NCBI GenBank assembly: GCA_964607025.1
Contig: CAZSIL010000013.1
Coordinates: forward strand, 1 to 49,990
DNA length: 49,990 nt
DNA from: SIG565 sp964607025
GTDB lineage: Bacteria; Bacillota; Clostridia; Oscillospirales; Acutalibacteraceae
Reading direction: 5' to 3'
The position numbers and the translations under genes are program-made. The notes under the pieces are model-generated. The model was not told the origin of the DNA, ran no database searches, and saw only the letters and a list, made by a program, of their open reading frames with translations. Shown here piece by piece: positions 23,599 to 32,232 of this stretch (position 1 is the stretch's first letter; the number at the start of each line of letters is the position of its first letter).

Positions 23599-24229
23599 GA
23601 GACCTCACACACTCGTTCATATCCTCGGCAGAAAAGACAAAACTGCCTGCCACTAATACACTAGCACCCGCCGCTACCGCTAAGGGTGCCGTTTCGGCAT
23701 TGATTCCACCATCAACTTCGAGTTCTATAGAAAGATTTTGTCTTTCAATTTCTTTCTTTAATTTTTCGAGTTTAGGCAGTGCGCTCGTCATAAACTTTTG
23801 TCCGCCGAATCCTGGCTCAACACTCATAACAAGCACCATATCGCAAAGTGGTAAAAACTTATAAATTTCTTCGGGCTCGGTGCATGGCTTTATGGTAAGA
23901 CAAGATTTACATCCGTATGAACGTATCTCTTTAAGCGTTTCTTCAACATCACTTCCCGCTTCATAATGAAAACCGAGATAATCTGATACTTCAGCAAATT
24001 CTTTTATGTAGCGGTGAGGACGGTCAATCATCAAATGCACGTCCAACGGTACCTTAGCATATTTTTTAATGGATTTAATAATAGGTACCCCAAATGAAAG
24101 GTTAGGTACAAAAATACCGTCCATAACGTCCAGATGCCACATATCGACACCTGCTTTTTCTAATTTTTCGATTTGTTCCTTTAAATCTAAAAAATTTGCA
24201 GATAACACCGATGGCGAAATCTTAACCAC
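23582..24229 (-). CDS. rpe: Ribulose-phosphate 3-epimerase
   Basis: Rpe interconverts ribulose-5-phosphate and xylulose-5-phosphate in the pentose phosphate pathway. The TIM-barrel protein (215 residues) has SPSVLSANF, the metal-site HLDVMDGIFVPNLSFG, DVHLMIDRP, MSVEPGFGGQKF and VDGGI. A GTG start at 24229, after AAAGGTG, gives MVKISPSVL as in homologues; TTG at 24235 would put the site too close. It is monocistronic. In many Firmicutes rpe sits with rsgA and thiamine pyrophosphokinase; neither is here. Confidence 0.96.
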   Translation of the reverse strand: MVKISPSVLSANFLDLKEQIEKLEKAGVDMWHLDVMDGIFVPNLSFGVPIIKSIKKYAKVPLDVHLMIDRPHRYIKEFAEVSDYLGFHYEAGSDVEETLKEIRSYGCKSCLTIKPCTEPEEIYKFLPLCDMVLVMSVEPGFGGQKFMTSALPKLEKLKKEIERQNLSIELEVDGGINAETAPLAVAAGASVLVAGSFVFSAEDMNECVRSLKDCH

Positions 24230-24262
24230 TAACAATCACACCTTTAATTATTATATATAGTT

Positions 24263-24291
24263 ATTTTAATATATAGTGTATTTTTTGTCAA
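24263..24291 (-). promoter_or_regulatory. Sigma-A promoter of rpe
   Basis: On the minus strand TTGACA (24286-24291) and TAAAAT (24263-24268) are 17 bases apart. Confidence 0.8.
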
Positions 24292-24295
24292 TAAA

Positions 24296-24337
24296 TATAA
24301 AGCAAAACTTCCGTTTCTACTGCGGTTTTGCTTTATA
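24296..24337 (-). terminator. Terminator of the lon-engB-MGMT operon
   Basis: TATAAAGCAAAAC and GTTTTGCTTTATA make a 13-bp, AT-rich stem around a 16-base loop. The stop codon of the MGMT-like gene is inside the 5' arm (minus strand). It directly precedes the rpe promoter. Confidence 0.65.
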
Positions 24338-24638
24338 TTTTCATACAAAATTCTTCCATCAATACCCTGCCGTCACCATCAAACCTTACACCCTCGCTTT
24401 CAAGAAGGGCGCGTTGCGCGTTTTCACCGCCGAAAGCAAACGCGGGGGCTAACTCACCAAAGCGGTTCACTACTCTGTAGCACGGTATCTCATTTGGGCT
24501 TGGATTTACGTGTAAAGCATATCCTACCACCTGTGACCAATGCGGATTACCGGCAAGTCGTGCCACTTGTCCATAGGTTGCAACACGACCATAAGGTATC
24601 TGCTTTACAACTTCATAGATTTTTTCAAACGTGTTCAA
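24333..24638 (-). CDS. MGMT/ATL-family DNA alkylation protein
   Basis: A 101-residue protein that consists of only the C-terminal DNA-binding domain of O6-alkylguanine-DNA alkyltransferase. The helix-turn-helix region GRVATYGQVARLAG and the NPHWSQVVGYALHVNP stretch are clear. The active-site motif, normally PCHRV, reads PCYRV: the acceptor Cys is kept, the His is Tyr. Alkyltransferase-like (ATL) proteins instead lose the Cys. It may therefore either repair or only flag alkyl lesions. It starts 5 bases after engB and is last in the lon-engB operon. Confidence 0.85.
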   Translation of the reverse strand: MNTFEKIYEVVKQIPYGRVATYGQVARLAGNPHWSQVVGYALHVNPSPNEIPCYRVVNRFGELAPAFAFGGENAQRALLESEGVRFDGDGRVLMEEFCMKI

Positions 24639-24643
24639 TTTTT

Positions 24644-25234
24644 CTACTGCCTTTCGGAAATTTCGGTTATTATACTCTTTATTATTTCCGTGCCGTTGCC
24701 GTTTGATGCAGATGTGGGAATAATTTGTACGCCGTCGGCTAATTCTCCTAATTCTTCAGTGATTTTACCCAAACGCTCGTTGTATTCGGCTTTATTAAGC
24801 TTATCGCTTTTGGTGAGCACTATGCAGTAATTTATGCCGTAATGCTTTAAAAACTCGAGCATTGAAATATCAAACTCGGTTGCGGGATGGCGCATATCTA
24901 TAAGCTGGAAAACAATGGGTATATTGCGGTTTGTTCTGAAATAGTTTTCCATTAATTCCGACCAACGTTTGCGCTCATCAAAATTAACCTTTGCATAGCC
25001 GTAACCGGGGAGGTCAACTATTCTCACATTATCTAATTTATAAAAATTAACCGTTACTGTCTTACCTGGTTTTGTGCTGACACGCGCCAAAGACTTCCTG
25101 CCGAGAGTTTTATTTATAAGCGAAGATTTGCCCACATTTGAGCGCCCCGAAAAGCAAATTTCAGGCACAGTGGACGGTACTAATTGTTCGCTTGTACCAA
25201 AAGCACATTCAAAAGAAACGTTATTAAAATTCAT
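24644..25234 (-). CDS. engB: Ribosome biogenesis GTPase EngB (YsxC/YihA)
   Basis: EngB is an essential small GTPase for assembly of the 50S subunit. The 196-residue protein has the G1 loop GRSNVGKSSL, G2 region KPGKTVTVNFY, G3 DLPGYGYAKV and G4 LTKSDKL. The ATG follows GGAGAAC. It lies 9 bases after the lon stop; lonA-ysxC adjacency is also seen in Bacillus subtilis. Confidence 0.97.
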   Translation of the reverse strand: MNFNNVSFECAFGTSEQLVPSTVPEICFSGRSNVGKSSLINKTLGRKSLARVSTKPGKTVTVNFYKLDNVRIVDLPGYGYAKVNFDERKRWSELMENYFRTNRNIPIVFQLIDMRHPATEFDISMLEFLKHYGINYCIVLTKSDKLNKAEYNERLGKITEELGELADGVQIIPTSASNGNGTEIIKSIITEISERQ

Positions 25235-25243
25235 TTTGTTCTC

Positions 25244-27634
25244 CTACTGATGAATAACTTTTGCCGCATTTTTTGGTGTAGCGGTTAGATTTTCGGTATA
25301 CTTTATATCCTTTATCAAAACCGCATTCAAAATGGTTTCAATATTTTTAACAGGTATAAATTTAACGTTTCGTTTTACCGCCTCATCGACCTCGGCTAAA
25401 TCGGGCTCATTATCAAACGGAATAAATACCTGCTTAACACCTGCTCTATATGCCGCCATTGATTTTTCTTTAAGTCCGCCAATAGCCAAGACTCTACCGC
25501 GTATTGAAATTTCACCGGTCATAGCGATATCGCGGCGCACCTTTTGATTTGTAAGGGCGGAAACTACCGCCGTTGCTATAGTCACGCCTGCCGATGGGCC
25601 GTCCTTTGGAACGGCGGCTTGCGGCGCGTGTACGTGTATATCGACGTTTTTATAAAAATCTGGGTCTATGCCTAATTTTTCGGCATTGGCGCGAACATAG
25701 GTTACCGCCGCTTTTGCCGATTCTTGCATAACGTTGCCGAGGTTACCCGTAAGTTCAATTTTGCCCGTACCTTTGCAAACGGCAACTTCAAGCGGCATAA
25801 TCTCTCCACCTACCGCCGTCCATGCAAGTCCGTTTACAGTGCCGATTTCATCAGACGGTAAAATTTCATCGGATAAATACCGCTTTTTGCCAAGAAATTG
25901 TTCTAATGTTTTGTTATCTACAGTTACTCTTTTTGTAATGCCTTCAGCAATCTGTTTAGCAGATTTTCTGCAAACCGATGCAATTTCGCGCTCTAATTTT
26001 CTAACACCCGCTTCTCTTGTATAAAAATCAATTAATGAATAGAGCACTTTGTCGGTGATTTTAATGGTATTGCCATCAAGCCCGTGGCGCGTAATTTGCT
26101 TTGGCACTAAGTGTTTTTTAGCAATTTGAAATTTTTCTTCCCTTGTATAACTTGAAAGTTCAATTATTTCCATCCTATCAAGCAAGGGCGTCGGAATAGC
26201 ATCGGCATTATTTGCCGTTGTTATAAACAGCACCTTGCTTAAATCGTATGGCATATCTACAAAATGGTCGGAAAAAGTGGCGTTTTGCTCGGGGTCTAAA
26301 ACCTCGAGCAATGCTGCTGCGGGGTCTCCCTTATAATCACTTGCGAGTTTATCGATTTCATCAAGTAAGATAAGCGGATTGCCGCTGCCCGCCGTCATAC
26401 AAGCATTAATGATTTTGCCCGGCATTGCGCCAACATAGGTTCTTCTGTGTCCGCGAATTTCAGCTTCATCTTTAATGCCGCCGAGTGAAATTCTCGCAAA
26501 CTGTCTGCCCGTACACTCGGCTATCGTTTTACCGATAGAGGTTTTACCAACACCGGGTGGGCCTACAAGACAGATAATTTGTCCCTTAATTTCGGGGGCT
26601 AAAATATAAACTGCAAGCATCTCAAGGATACGCTCTTTTACCTTTTGCATACCGTAAAAATCTCTATCGAGTATTTTTGCGGCCTTTTTTATATTAACCT
26701 TGGTATCACTAAAGCAGTTCCACGGCAGTTTAATTAAGGTATCGAGATATGTTCTTACAACCGTGGCTTCATGTGCGCCGTTCGGCATTTTCATAAGTTT
26801 CGCAACTTCGCCGTTTAACTTTTCCTTTACACTATCGGGGGCATTTAGCGACTTGATTTTGGCAAAATACTCTTCAAACTCATCATCGCCGTCATCCCCA
26901 TAAAGCTCGGAATTAATGGCTCTTATTTGCTCTTTCAAATAATACTCGCGCTGGTTTTCATCAATTTGTGTCTTAACCTTTTCACTTATATGGCTATCAA
27001 TTTTTAAAATCTCGGTTTCCTTTTTAAGTATATCAATTACAACCTTGATACGCTTTACGGGGTTAAACTGCTCAAGCACGTACTGTTTATCATCATACGG
27101 TGCTTGAATATTAAAGGCAATATAATCGGCAAGATGACCGATATTTTCATCCGTTTCAACGCTCATAACGATATCTGGCGGCATTTTGGGTAGTAGCTCA
27201 GCATAGTCCCCAAATTGTGTCTTTGCGCGGCGGAGCAGTGTTTCGATATACACAGGACGGTTTTTAGCCACTACGTCAGGTATTCTCTCAACCTCGGCGT
27301 GATAAAAATCATTTTCCTTGTAAAATGATTTATGTGTTGCGCGGTATAGACCTTCCACCAGCACCCGCGCAGTATTATCGGGTTTTTTAAGTATCTGCGA
27401 AATGCGGCCCACACAGCCAACTTCATAGAGCTTTTCCATATCGGGTTCATCATCGCGAACGTCCTTTTGAGTGGCTAAATAAATAATTTGTTTGTTTTGC
27501 ATAGCATGGTTGAGCGCTTTAAGTGATATAGAACGGCCAACCTCAAAATGCATAAGCATACCCGGAAAAAGCACCAAGCCACGCAGTGCCAATACGGGTA
27601 ATAATTTCGTTTCAGTTTCGCTTTTTGTAATCAT
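25244..27634 (-). CDS. lon: ATP-dependent protease Lon
   Basis: Lon is a hexameric AAA+ protease that degrades damaged and regulatory proteins. The 796-residue protein has the N-terminal substrate domain, Walker A GPPGVGKTSIGK, Walker B PLILLDEIDKL, and the protease domain with the catalytic serine in PKDGPSAGVTIA and the lysine about 43 residues later in GGLKEKSMAAYRAG. A short C-terminal tail follows the core. GGAGGAAAAAG precedes the ATG. Confidence 0.98.
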   Translation of the reverse strand: MITKSETETKLLPVLALRGLVLFPGMLMHFEVGRSISLKALNHAMQNKQIIYLATQKDVRDDEPDMEKLYEVGCVGRISQILKKPDNTARVLVEGLYRATHKSFYKENDFYHAEVERIPDVVAKNRPVYIETLLRRAKTQFGDYAELLPKMPPDIVMSVETDENIGHLADYIAFNIQAPYDDKQYVLEQFNPVKRIKVVIDILKKETEILKIDSHISEKVKTQIDENQREYYLKEQIRAINSELYGDDGDDEFEEYFAKIKSLNAPDSVKEKLNGEVAKLMKMPNGAHEATVVRTYLDTLIKLPWNCFSDTKVNIKKAAKILDRDFYGMQKVKERILEMLAVYILAPEIKGQIICLVGPPGVGKTSIGKTIAECTGRQFARISLGGIKDEAEIRGHRRTYVGAMPGKIINACMTAGSGNPLILLDEIDKLASDYKGDPAAALLEVLDPEQNATFSDHFVDMPYDLSKVLFITTANNADAIPTPLLDRMEIIELSSYTREEKFQIAKKHLVPKQITRHGLDGNTIKITDKVLYSLIDFYTREAGVRKLEREIASVCRKSAKQIAEGITKRVTVDNKTLEQFLGKKRYLSDEILPSDEIGTVNGLAWTAVGGEIMPLEVAVCKGTGKIELTGNLGNVMQESAKAAVTYVRANAEKLGIDPDFYKNVDIHVHAPQAAVPKDGPSAGVTIATAVVSALTNQKVRRDIAMTGEISIRGRVLAIGGLKEKSMAAYRAGVKQVFIPFDNEPDLAEVDEAVKRNVKFIPVKNIETILNAVLIKDIKYTENLTATPKNAAKVIHQ

Positions 27635-27661
27635 CTTTTTCCTCCAAGGGTTAATATGATA

Positions 27662-27690
27662 ATTATACTAAAAAATCTTAATTTATTCAA
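27662..27690 (-). promoter_or_regulatory. Sigma-A promoter of lon
   Basis: On the minus strand TTGAAT (27685-27690) and TATAAT (27662-27667) are 17 bases apart. No CIRCE or CtsR-like tandem repeat was seen here. Confidence 0.75.
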
Positions 27691-27706
27691 CCATTTTACA
27701 AAAATA

Positions 27707-27732
27707 AAACAACCCAAAATTTTGGGTTGTTT
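27707..27732 (-). terminator. Terminator after the LOG-family gene
   Basis: A perfect 13-bp palindrome, AAACAACCCAAAA/TTTTGGGTTGTTT, followed on the minus strand by a T-rich tract; it lies 6 bases after the stop. Confidence 0.8.
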
Positions 27733-27738
27733 CATTCT

Positions 27739-28320
27739 TTAACCATCCTTTAAATCCCTGACCGTTAAATCGGTACGTGGTTTGGTTTCTATATAAGAAA
27801 AAAGTTCTTCTAAACTATCAGACAAAAAGAAAAGCTCCATACAATTTTCTCGTATAAAGTTTTTATTTGTAGCCACCGAAATTGCTTCAACTATTTCGTT
27901 ATAATATCCGTTTATATTATACATTGCTATCGGTTTATTGTGGCGGCAGAGCTGTTTGAGAGTTAAAATTTCAAAGAACTCTTCGAAAGTGCCGATACCG
28001 CCCGGAACTATAATAAACGCATCGGCGTTATCTTCCATAATTTGCTTTCGCTCTCGCATTGTATCTGGCTCTATCAGTTCATCACAATTATTAAATACTG
28101 CCTCGATTTTTTCATCATCAAAAAATTTCGGTATAACGCCTAAAATATGGCCGCCTCCTTTTTTGACACCACGTGCCGCAGCTCCCATAAGTCCGTTACC
28201 GCCGCCGCCGAAAACGAGTGAGTGACCACGACTTGCCATTTTCTCGCCCATAATTTCGACTAAACGGATATACTCGGGGTCAATCGTGGGGGACGCCGCC
28301 CCGTATACACATATTCTCAT
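27739..28320 (-). CDS. LOG-family (TIGR00730) Rossmann-fold protein
   Basis: Members of this family hydrolyse the N-glycosidic bond of nucleoside 5'-monophosphates (cytokinin-activating LOG activity), with AMP as a known in vitro substrate for several bacterial proteins. The 193-residue protein has GGGGNGLMGAAARG and the catalytic PGGIGTFEEFFE, with conserved Arg and Glu. The ATG at 28320 is preferred over GTG 28329 because AAGGAG is then properly spaced. It is the last gene of a unit with the ABC exporter 43 bases upstream. Older annotation as lysine decarboxylase would be misleading. Confidence 0.9.
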   Translation of the reverse strand: MRICVYGAASPTIDPEYIRLVEIMGEKMASRGHSLVFGGGGNGLMGAAARGVKKGGGHILGVIPKFFDDEKIEAVFNNCDELIEPDTMRERKQIMEDNADAFIIVPGGIGTFEEFFEILTLKQLCRHNKPIAMYNINGYYNEIVEAISVATNKNFIRENCMELFFLSDSLEELFSYIETKPRTDLTVRDLKDG

Positions 28321-28363
28321 ATAATTCACTCCTTGTTTATACTTATTATATGATACTCATCTT

Positions 28364-30079
28364 TTATTCTTCCCTGAACTGTAATTTGTATAATTCAGAA
28401 TAAACTTTATTTTGTTCTAATAATTCTTCGTGTGTACCCTGTTCTATTATTTCACCATCTGAAATAACGGCTATTTCATCGGCATTTTTAATAGTTGATA
28501 ACCTATGGGCTACGACTATTGTTGTTCTGCCGCTGCACAGTTCATCAAGGGACTGCTGAATTAATATCTCGGTTGTATTATCAAGTGCGCTTGTGGCTTC
28601 ATCGAGAATTAATATAGGCGGATTTTTAAGGAAAACACGAGCAACGCTAAGGCGCTGCTTTTGTCCACCCGAAAGCCGTACTCCGCGCTCACCTATCTCG
28701 GTATCGTAGCCGTTAGGTAAACTCATAATGTAATCATGAATATTTGCACGTTTTGCCGCCTCGATAATTTCTTCTTCGGTGGCATCGGGTTTACCATACA
28801 AAATATTATCACGCATAGACGCATTAAAAAGATAAATATCTTGTTGTACTATGCCTATATTTTTCCTTAAGGACTTTAATGTTACGGTATTTATATCCTT
28901 ACCGTCGATACAAATTAAGCCGTTTTCATATTGATAAAAACGCGGAAGTAAATGGCATATTGTTGTTTTGCCCCCGCCGCTTGGTCCCACAAGCGCGAAT
29001 TTTTTGCCCTTTTCTATTTTAAAGCTAACGTCCTTTAATACCTCGCGGTCGGTTTCATAACCGTAAGAAACGTTTTTAAAGGTGATTTCTCCCTGCGCAT
29101 CTTCTAAATCAGTGGCACCTTCAATATCTTTTTCTGACTCGGTATCCATAATTTCGAGAAAACGTTCAAATCCCGTAACGCCGTTTTGAAACTGCTCCAT
29201 AAAACTGATAAGAACCTTAACGGGTGATAAGAAGATATTAATTGATACGATAAAAGCGGTATAATCGGCAAAATCTATATAGCCCGCGTACATAAATAAG
29301 CCCCCAGCTATGAGCACTATTACGTTGAATATATCGGTTATAAAGGTGGAAAACGAGTGGAATTTACCCATTGCATCGTAAGCATCGTCCCGCGCGTGAG
29401 TAAACTGTTGGTTACCAACCTCGAACTTGGCTTTTTCAACCTCATCATTTGTAAACGCTTTTGTTACGCGAATACCCGAAACACTGCTCTCAAGCGCCGC
29501 ATTGATTTCGGCAATGGCTTCGCGGCTTAACTTAAAAGCATCTCGCATCTTACGGCGTAGTTTTGCCGCAACGAGTATCAGCATAGGTACGGCAACAAAG
29601 ACAATAAGCGTTAGCCATATATTAATGGTTGCAAGATAAATAAAGGAAATGATTATAGAAATTAATGAAATAATAACGTTTTCGGGACCATGGTGTGCAA
29701 GTTCGCTTATATCAAACAGGTCGCTTGTCATACGCGTCATAATTTTACCCGTCTCGTTATCATCGTAAAACTTATACGGCAAGGTCTGTAAATGGTTGAA
29801 CATATCGCTGCGCATTTGCGCCTGTATTTTTACACCCATCATATGCCCTTTATACTGTATAAAATAACTAAGCCACATACGGATTAGATAAAGTGCAAGT
29901 ATCAAAATACCGAGCAAAATTATCATACGGTAATTTTTGTTTGGTATTAGGTCATTTAACATCCGCCTTGTAACTATAGGGTAAACAATGGTTATGAGTG
30001 ACAGCAAAAAGGATGCACCCATATCAAGAGCAAATATTTTTTTGTGAGGTTTATAATAACTTAAGAATCTTTTTAACAT
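28364..30079 (-). CDS. ABC exporter, fused permease and ATPase
   Basis: A 571-residue half-transporter of the MsbA/BmrA type, expected to work as a dimer. The N-terminal six-helix domain covers about residues 1-310, the ATPase the rest, with Walker A GPSGGGKTT, the signature RLSGGQKQRL, Walker B ILILDEATSALD and the H-loop VAHRLSTI. The substrate (drug or lipid) cannot be read from the sequence. The ATG starts directly after the TAA of the upstream lipoprotein gene, so they are translationally linked, which hints at a functional pair. Confidence 0.93.
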   Translation of the reverse strand: MLKRFLSYYKPHKKIFALDMGASFLLSLITIVYPIVTRRMLNDLIPNKNYRMIILLGILILALYLIRMWLSYFIQYKGHMMGVKIQAQMRSDMFNHLQTLPYKFYDDNETGKIMTRMTSDLFDISELAHHGPENVIISLISIIISFIYLATINIWLTLIVFVAVPMLILVAAKLRRKMRDAFKLSREAIAEINAALESSVSGIRVTKAFTNDEVEKAKFEVGNQQFTHARDDAYDAMGKFHSFSTFITDIFNVIVLIAGGLFMYAGYIDFADYTAFIVSINIFLSPVKVLISFMEQFQNGVTGFERFLEIMDTESEKDIEGATDLEDAQGEITFKNVSYGYETDREVLKDVSFKIEKGKKFALVGPSGGGKTTICHLLPRFYQYENGLICIDGKDINTVTLKSLRKNIGIVQQDIYLFNASMRDNILYGKPDATEEEIIEAAKRANIHDYIMSLPNGYDTEIGERGVRLSGGQKQRLSVARVFLKNPPILILDEATSALDNTTEILIQQSLDELCSGRTTIVVAHRLSTIKNADEIAVISDGEIIEQGTHEELLEQNKVYSELYKLQFREE

Positions 30080-30670
30080 TTAGGTCAGCGTCCAGTTTTC
30101 AGTATCTACTAAATTTATGGCGATAAGCATTTCATCCATAAACACAAAATCAATTCGGCGGTTTTCGGAATAGCAAGTAAGCGCCGAGCAGTTTTCAACT
30201 TCTCCGGGGATAAAATACGCCTGCAAAGAAGTAATTTCACGCTCGGTAAATTCTACACCTTCAAATTTCTTTTTTATATCATCTTTTGTATCAAAGCCAT
30301 TAACTTCAATACCAAATGCAGTGCTAAAGCACACTATTGAAGAAATACCTTTACTCTGCTGACCGTTTACGTAGTAATAATAATAGTCACCAACCACAAT
30401 ATTGGTACTATTGGTGTTTTCATTAACGTATATTTCGTTTTCTTCGTTTGCAATTTCACTTTCTTCATAGAACTTATAATCGTTTTTGATGGTTTCGGGG
30501 TCAACACCGAGAGTATATTTGAGCTCCGGAATTTTGCCCTGTTTCATACACTCTACCAAATCGTAGGTGCTGGAAGTCGGCTCGGACGGTGTTTTATCCT
30601 TGTCCTTTTTACAAGCCGATAAAGAAAGCACCATTAAAAAAGCCAAACTTAAACTCAAAAATTTTTTCAT
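30080..30670 (-). CDS. Hypothetical lipoprotein
   Basis: A 196-residue protein whose signal peptide ends in LSAC (Cys19), followed by KKDKDK and a short Ser/Thr/Pro linker. The mature part is acidic and beta-rich with one long Glu/Asn/Tyr-rich patch (residues about 75-100); I do not recognise a domain. It sits between pncB and the ABC exporter with no gap to the latter, so it may serve as an extracellular partner of the exporter or simply share its transcript. Confidence 0.7.
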   Translation of the reverse strand: MKKFLSLSLAFLMVLSLSACKKDKDKTPSEPTSSTYDLVECMKQGKIPELKYTLGVDPETIKNDYKFYEESEIANEENEIYVNENTNSTNIVVGDYYYYYVNGQQSKGISSIVCFSTAFGIEVNGFDTKDDIKKKFEGVEFTEREITSLQAYFIPGEVENCSALTCYSENRRIDFVFMDEMLIAINLVDTENWTLT

Positions 30671-30680
30671 CTTTGTTCTC

Positions 30681-32126
30681 CTATACCTTTTTTGCGCGAT
30701 GTTTTATAAGCAATTCGTTACGCTGATTCCAAAGATCCTCAGATAAGTCAACGTAATATGTATGCGGTTTTTCAAAACGTTTAACTTCGTCCCAAAGGTT
30801 CCTCACCTGCTCGGCGCGGTAGTTGGCGATTTCTTTAACAGACGGTGATGCATACACTTGCTTACCCTTTTCGAAAACCTTCACCTGTAACTTTTTAGCC
30901 GTAAAGTTTTCAATCGTTTTACGTTTCCAAGTATGAACGGGATCAAAAATCTCATAAGGTTTGGTATCATCAATTTTCTCATAATTTAAAGTGATAACGT
31001 CGGCTATTGCCTTGCCCGTTTCATTATCGAACAAACGCCACGGGATTTTAATACCCGGAATTGTAATCTTGGCGATATTTTCACTTATTTTAATTTTAGG
31101 GATAACCACACCGTCTTTTTCAACGGCGGCAAGTTTATAAACTCCGCCGAAAACCGACTCACTTGATGCGGTTATAAGACGTTCACCTACGCCGAAGCTA
31201 TCAACCTTTGCGCCCTGCATAATCATATCACGAATAAGGAACTCATCAAGCGAGTTTGATACGCAAATCTTACAATCAGGATAACCCGCATCATCCAACA
31301 TTTTTCGAACTTTACCCGTAATATAGGTAATATCGCCGCTATCAATTCGAATACCCAATGGGCGCTTACCCATCGGCTTTAATACCTCATCAAAAACGCG
31401 TATAGCATTAGGTATACCGGATTTTAAAACATTATAGGTATCAACAAGCAGCATACAACTATCTGGATATCGCTCAGCATAGGTTTTAAAGGCGGTATAT
31501 TCGCCCTCAAAAAGCTGTACCCAGCTATGTGCCATTGTGCCGGATGCCGCAACACCGAATTCTTTTGCTGATTTAACACAGGAAGTACCCGCACAACCAC
31601 CGATTACTGCCGCCCTTGCGCCATAAACCGCGGCATCATAACCGTGAGCGCGACGAGCACCAAATTCCATAACTACTCTACCTTGCGCCGCAGTTACAAT
31701 ACGGTTTGCCTTGGTTGCTATCAATGACTGATGGTTTATGGTGAGAAGCACCATTGTTTCCACCATAAACGCCTGTACTGCAGGACCGCGCACCGTTAAA
31801 ATCGGCTCAGCGGGGAAAATGGGTGTACCTTCAGGGATTGCCCATACGTCACACTCAAATTTGAAATTTTCCAAATACTCGATAAATTCATCACAAAAAA
31901 GATTCAAGCCCTTCAAATATTCGATATCGTCTTTCGTAAATTCAAGATTGTTAAAATATTCTATCAACTGTTCAAGACCCGCCATTATAGCAAATCCGCC
32001 TTCATCGGGGACGCGGCGAAAAAACATATCAAAATATGTTATGGTATCACGCATATCGCTTGTAAGGATACCGTTTGCCATTGTCATCTCATAAAGGTCC
32101 ATAAGCATTGTTAAATCTGTACGCAT
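30681..32126 (-). CDS. pncB: Nicotinate phosphoribosyltransferase
   Basis: PncB makes nicotinate mononucleotide from nicotinate and PRPP, the salvage entry to NAD. The 481-residue protein is full length; typical blocks are LMDLYEMTMANGI at the N-terminus, EFGARRAHGYDAAVYGARAA, the catalytic-loop region GTMAHSWVQ, and IRIDSGDITY. The ATG at 32126 after GGGGTG is chosen over GTG 32135. It is first in the unit with the lipoprotein, ABC exporter and LOG-family protein; PncB and LOG both deal with nucleotide-type substrates. Confidence 0.96.
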   Translation of the reverse strand: MRTDLTMLMDLYEMTMANGILTSDMRDTITYFDMFFRRVPDEGGFAIMAGLEQLIEYFNNLEFTKDDIEYLKGLNLFCDEFIEYLENFKFECDVWAIPEGTPIFPAEPILTVRGPAVQAFMVETMVLLTINHQSLIATKANRIVTAAQGRVVMEFGARRAHGYDAAVYGARAAVIGGCAGTSCVKSAKEFGVAASGTMAHSWVQLFEGEYTAFKTYAERYPDSCMLLVDTYNVLKSGIPNAIRVFDEVLKPMGKRPLGIRIDSGDITYITGKVRKMLDDAGYPDCKICVSNSLDEFLIRDMIMQGAKVDSFGVGERLITASSESVFGGVYKLAAVEKDGVVIPKIKISENIAKITIPGIKIPWRLFDNETGKAIADVITLNYEKIDDTKPYEIFDPVHTWKRKTIENFTAKKLQVKVFEKGKQVYASPSVKEIANYRAEQVRNLWDEVKRFEKPHTYYVDLSEDLWNQRNELLIKHRAKKV

Positions 32127-32160
32127 TGAAAACACCCCATAAAGATTTTTCTTAAATAAT

Positions 32161-32189
32161 ATTTTACGGCAAAAATAGATTTATGTCAA
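32161..32189 (-). promoter_or_regulatory. Sigma-A promoter of the pncB operon
   Basis: On the minus strand TTGACA (32184-32189) and TAAAAT (32161-32166) are 17 bases apart, directly after the groEL terminator. Confidence 0.8.
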
Positions 32190-32202
32190 ATAAAAAAAGA
32201 AA

Positions 32203-32224
32203 AGCCGACTACTAAAAGTCGGCT
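32203..32224 (-). terminator. Terminator of groES-groEL
   Basis: AGCCGACT and AGTCGGCT form an 8-bp stem with a six-base loop; on the minus strand it is followed by TTTTCTTTTTTT. Confidence 0.88.
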
Positions 32225-32232
32225 TAATTTGT

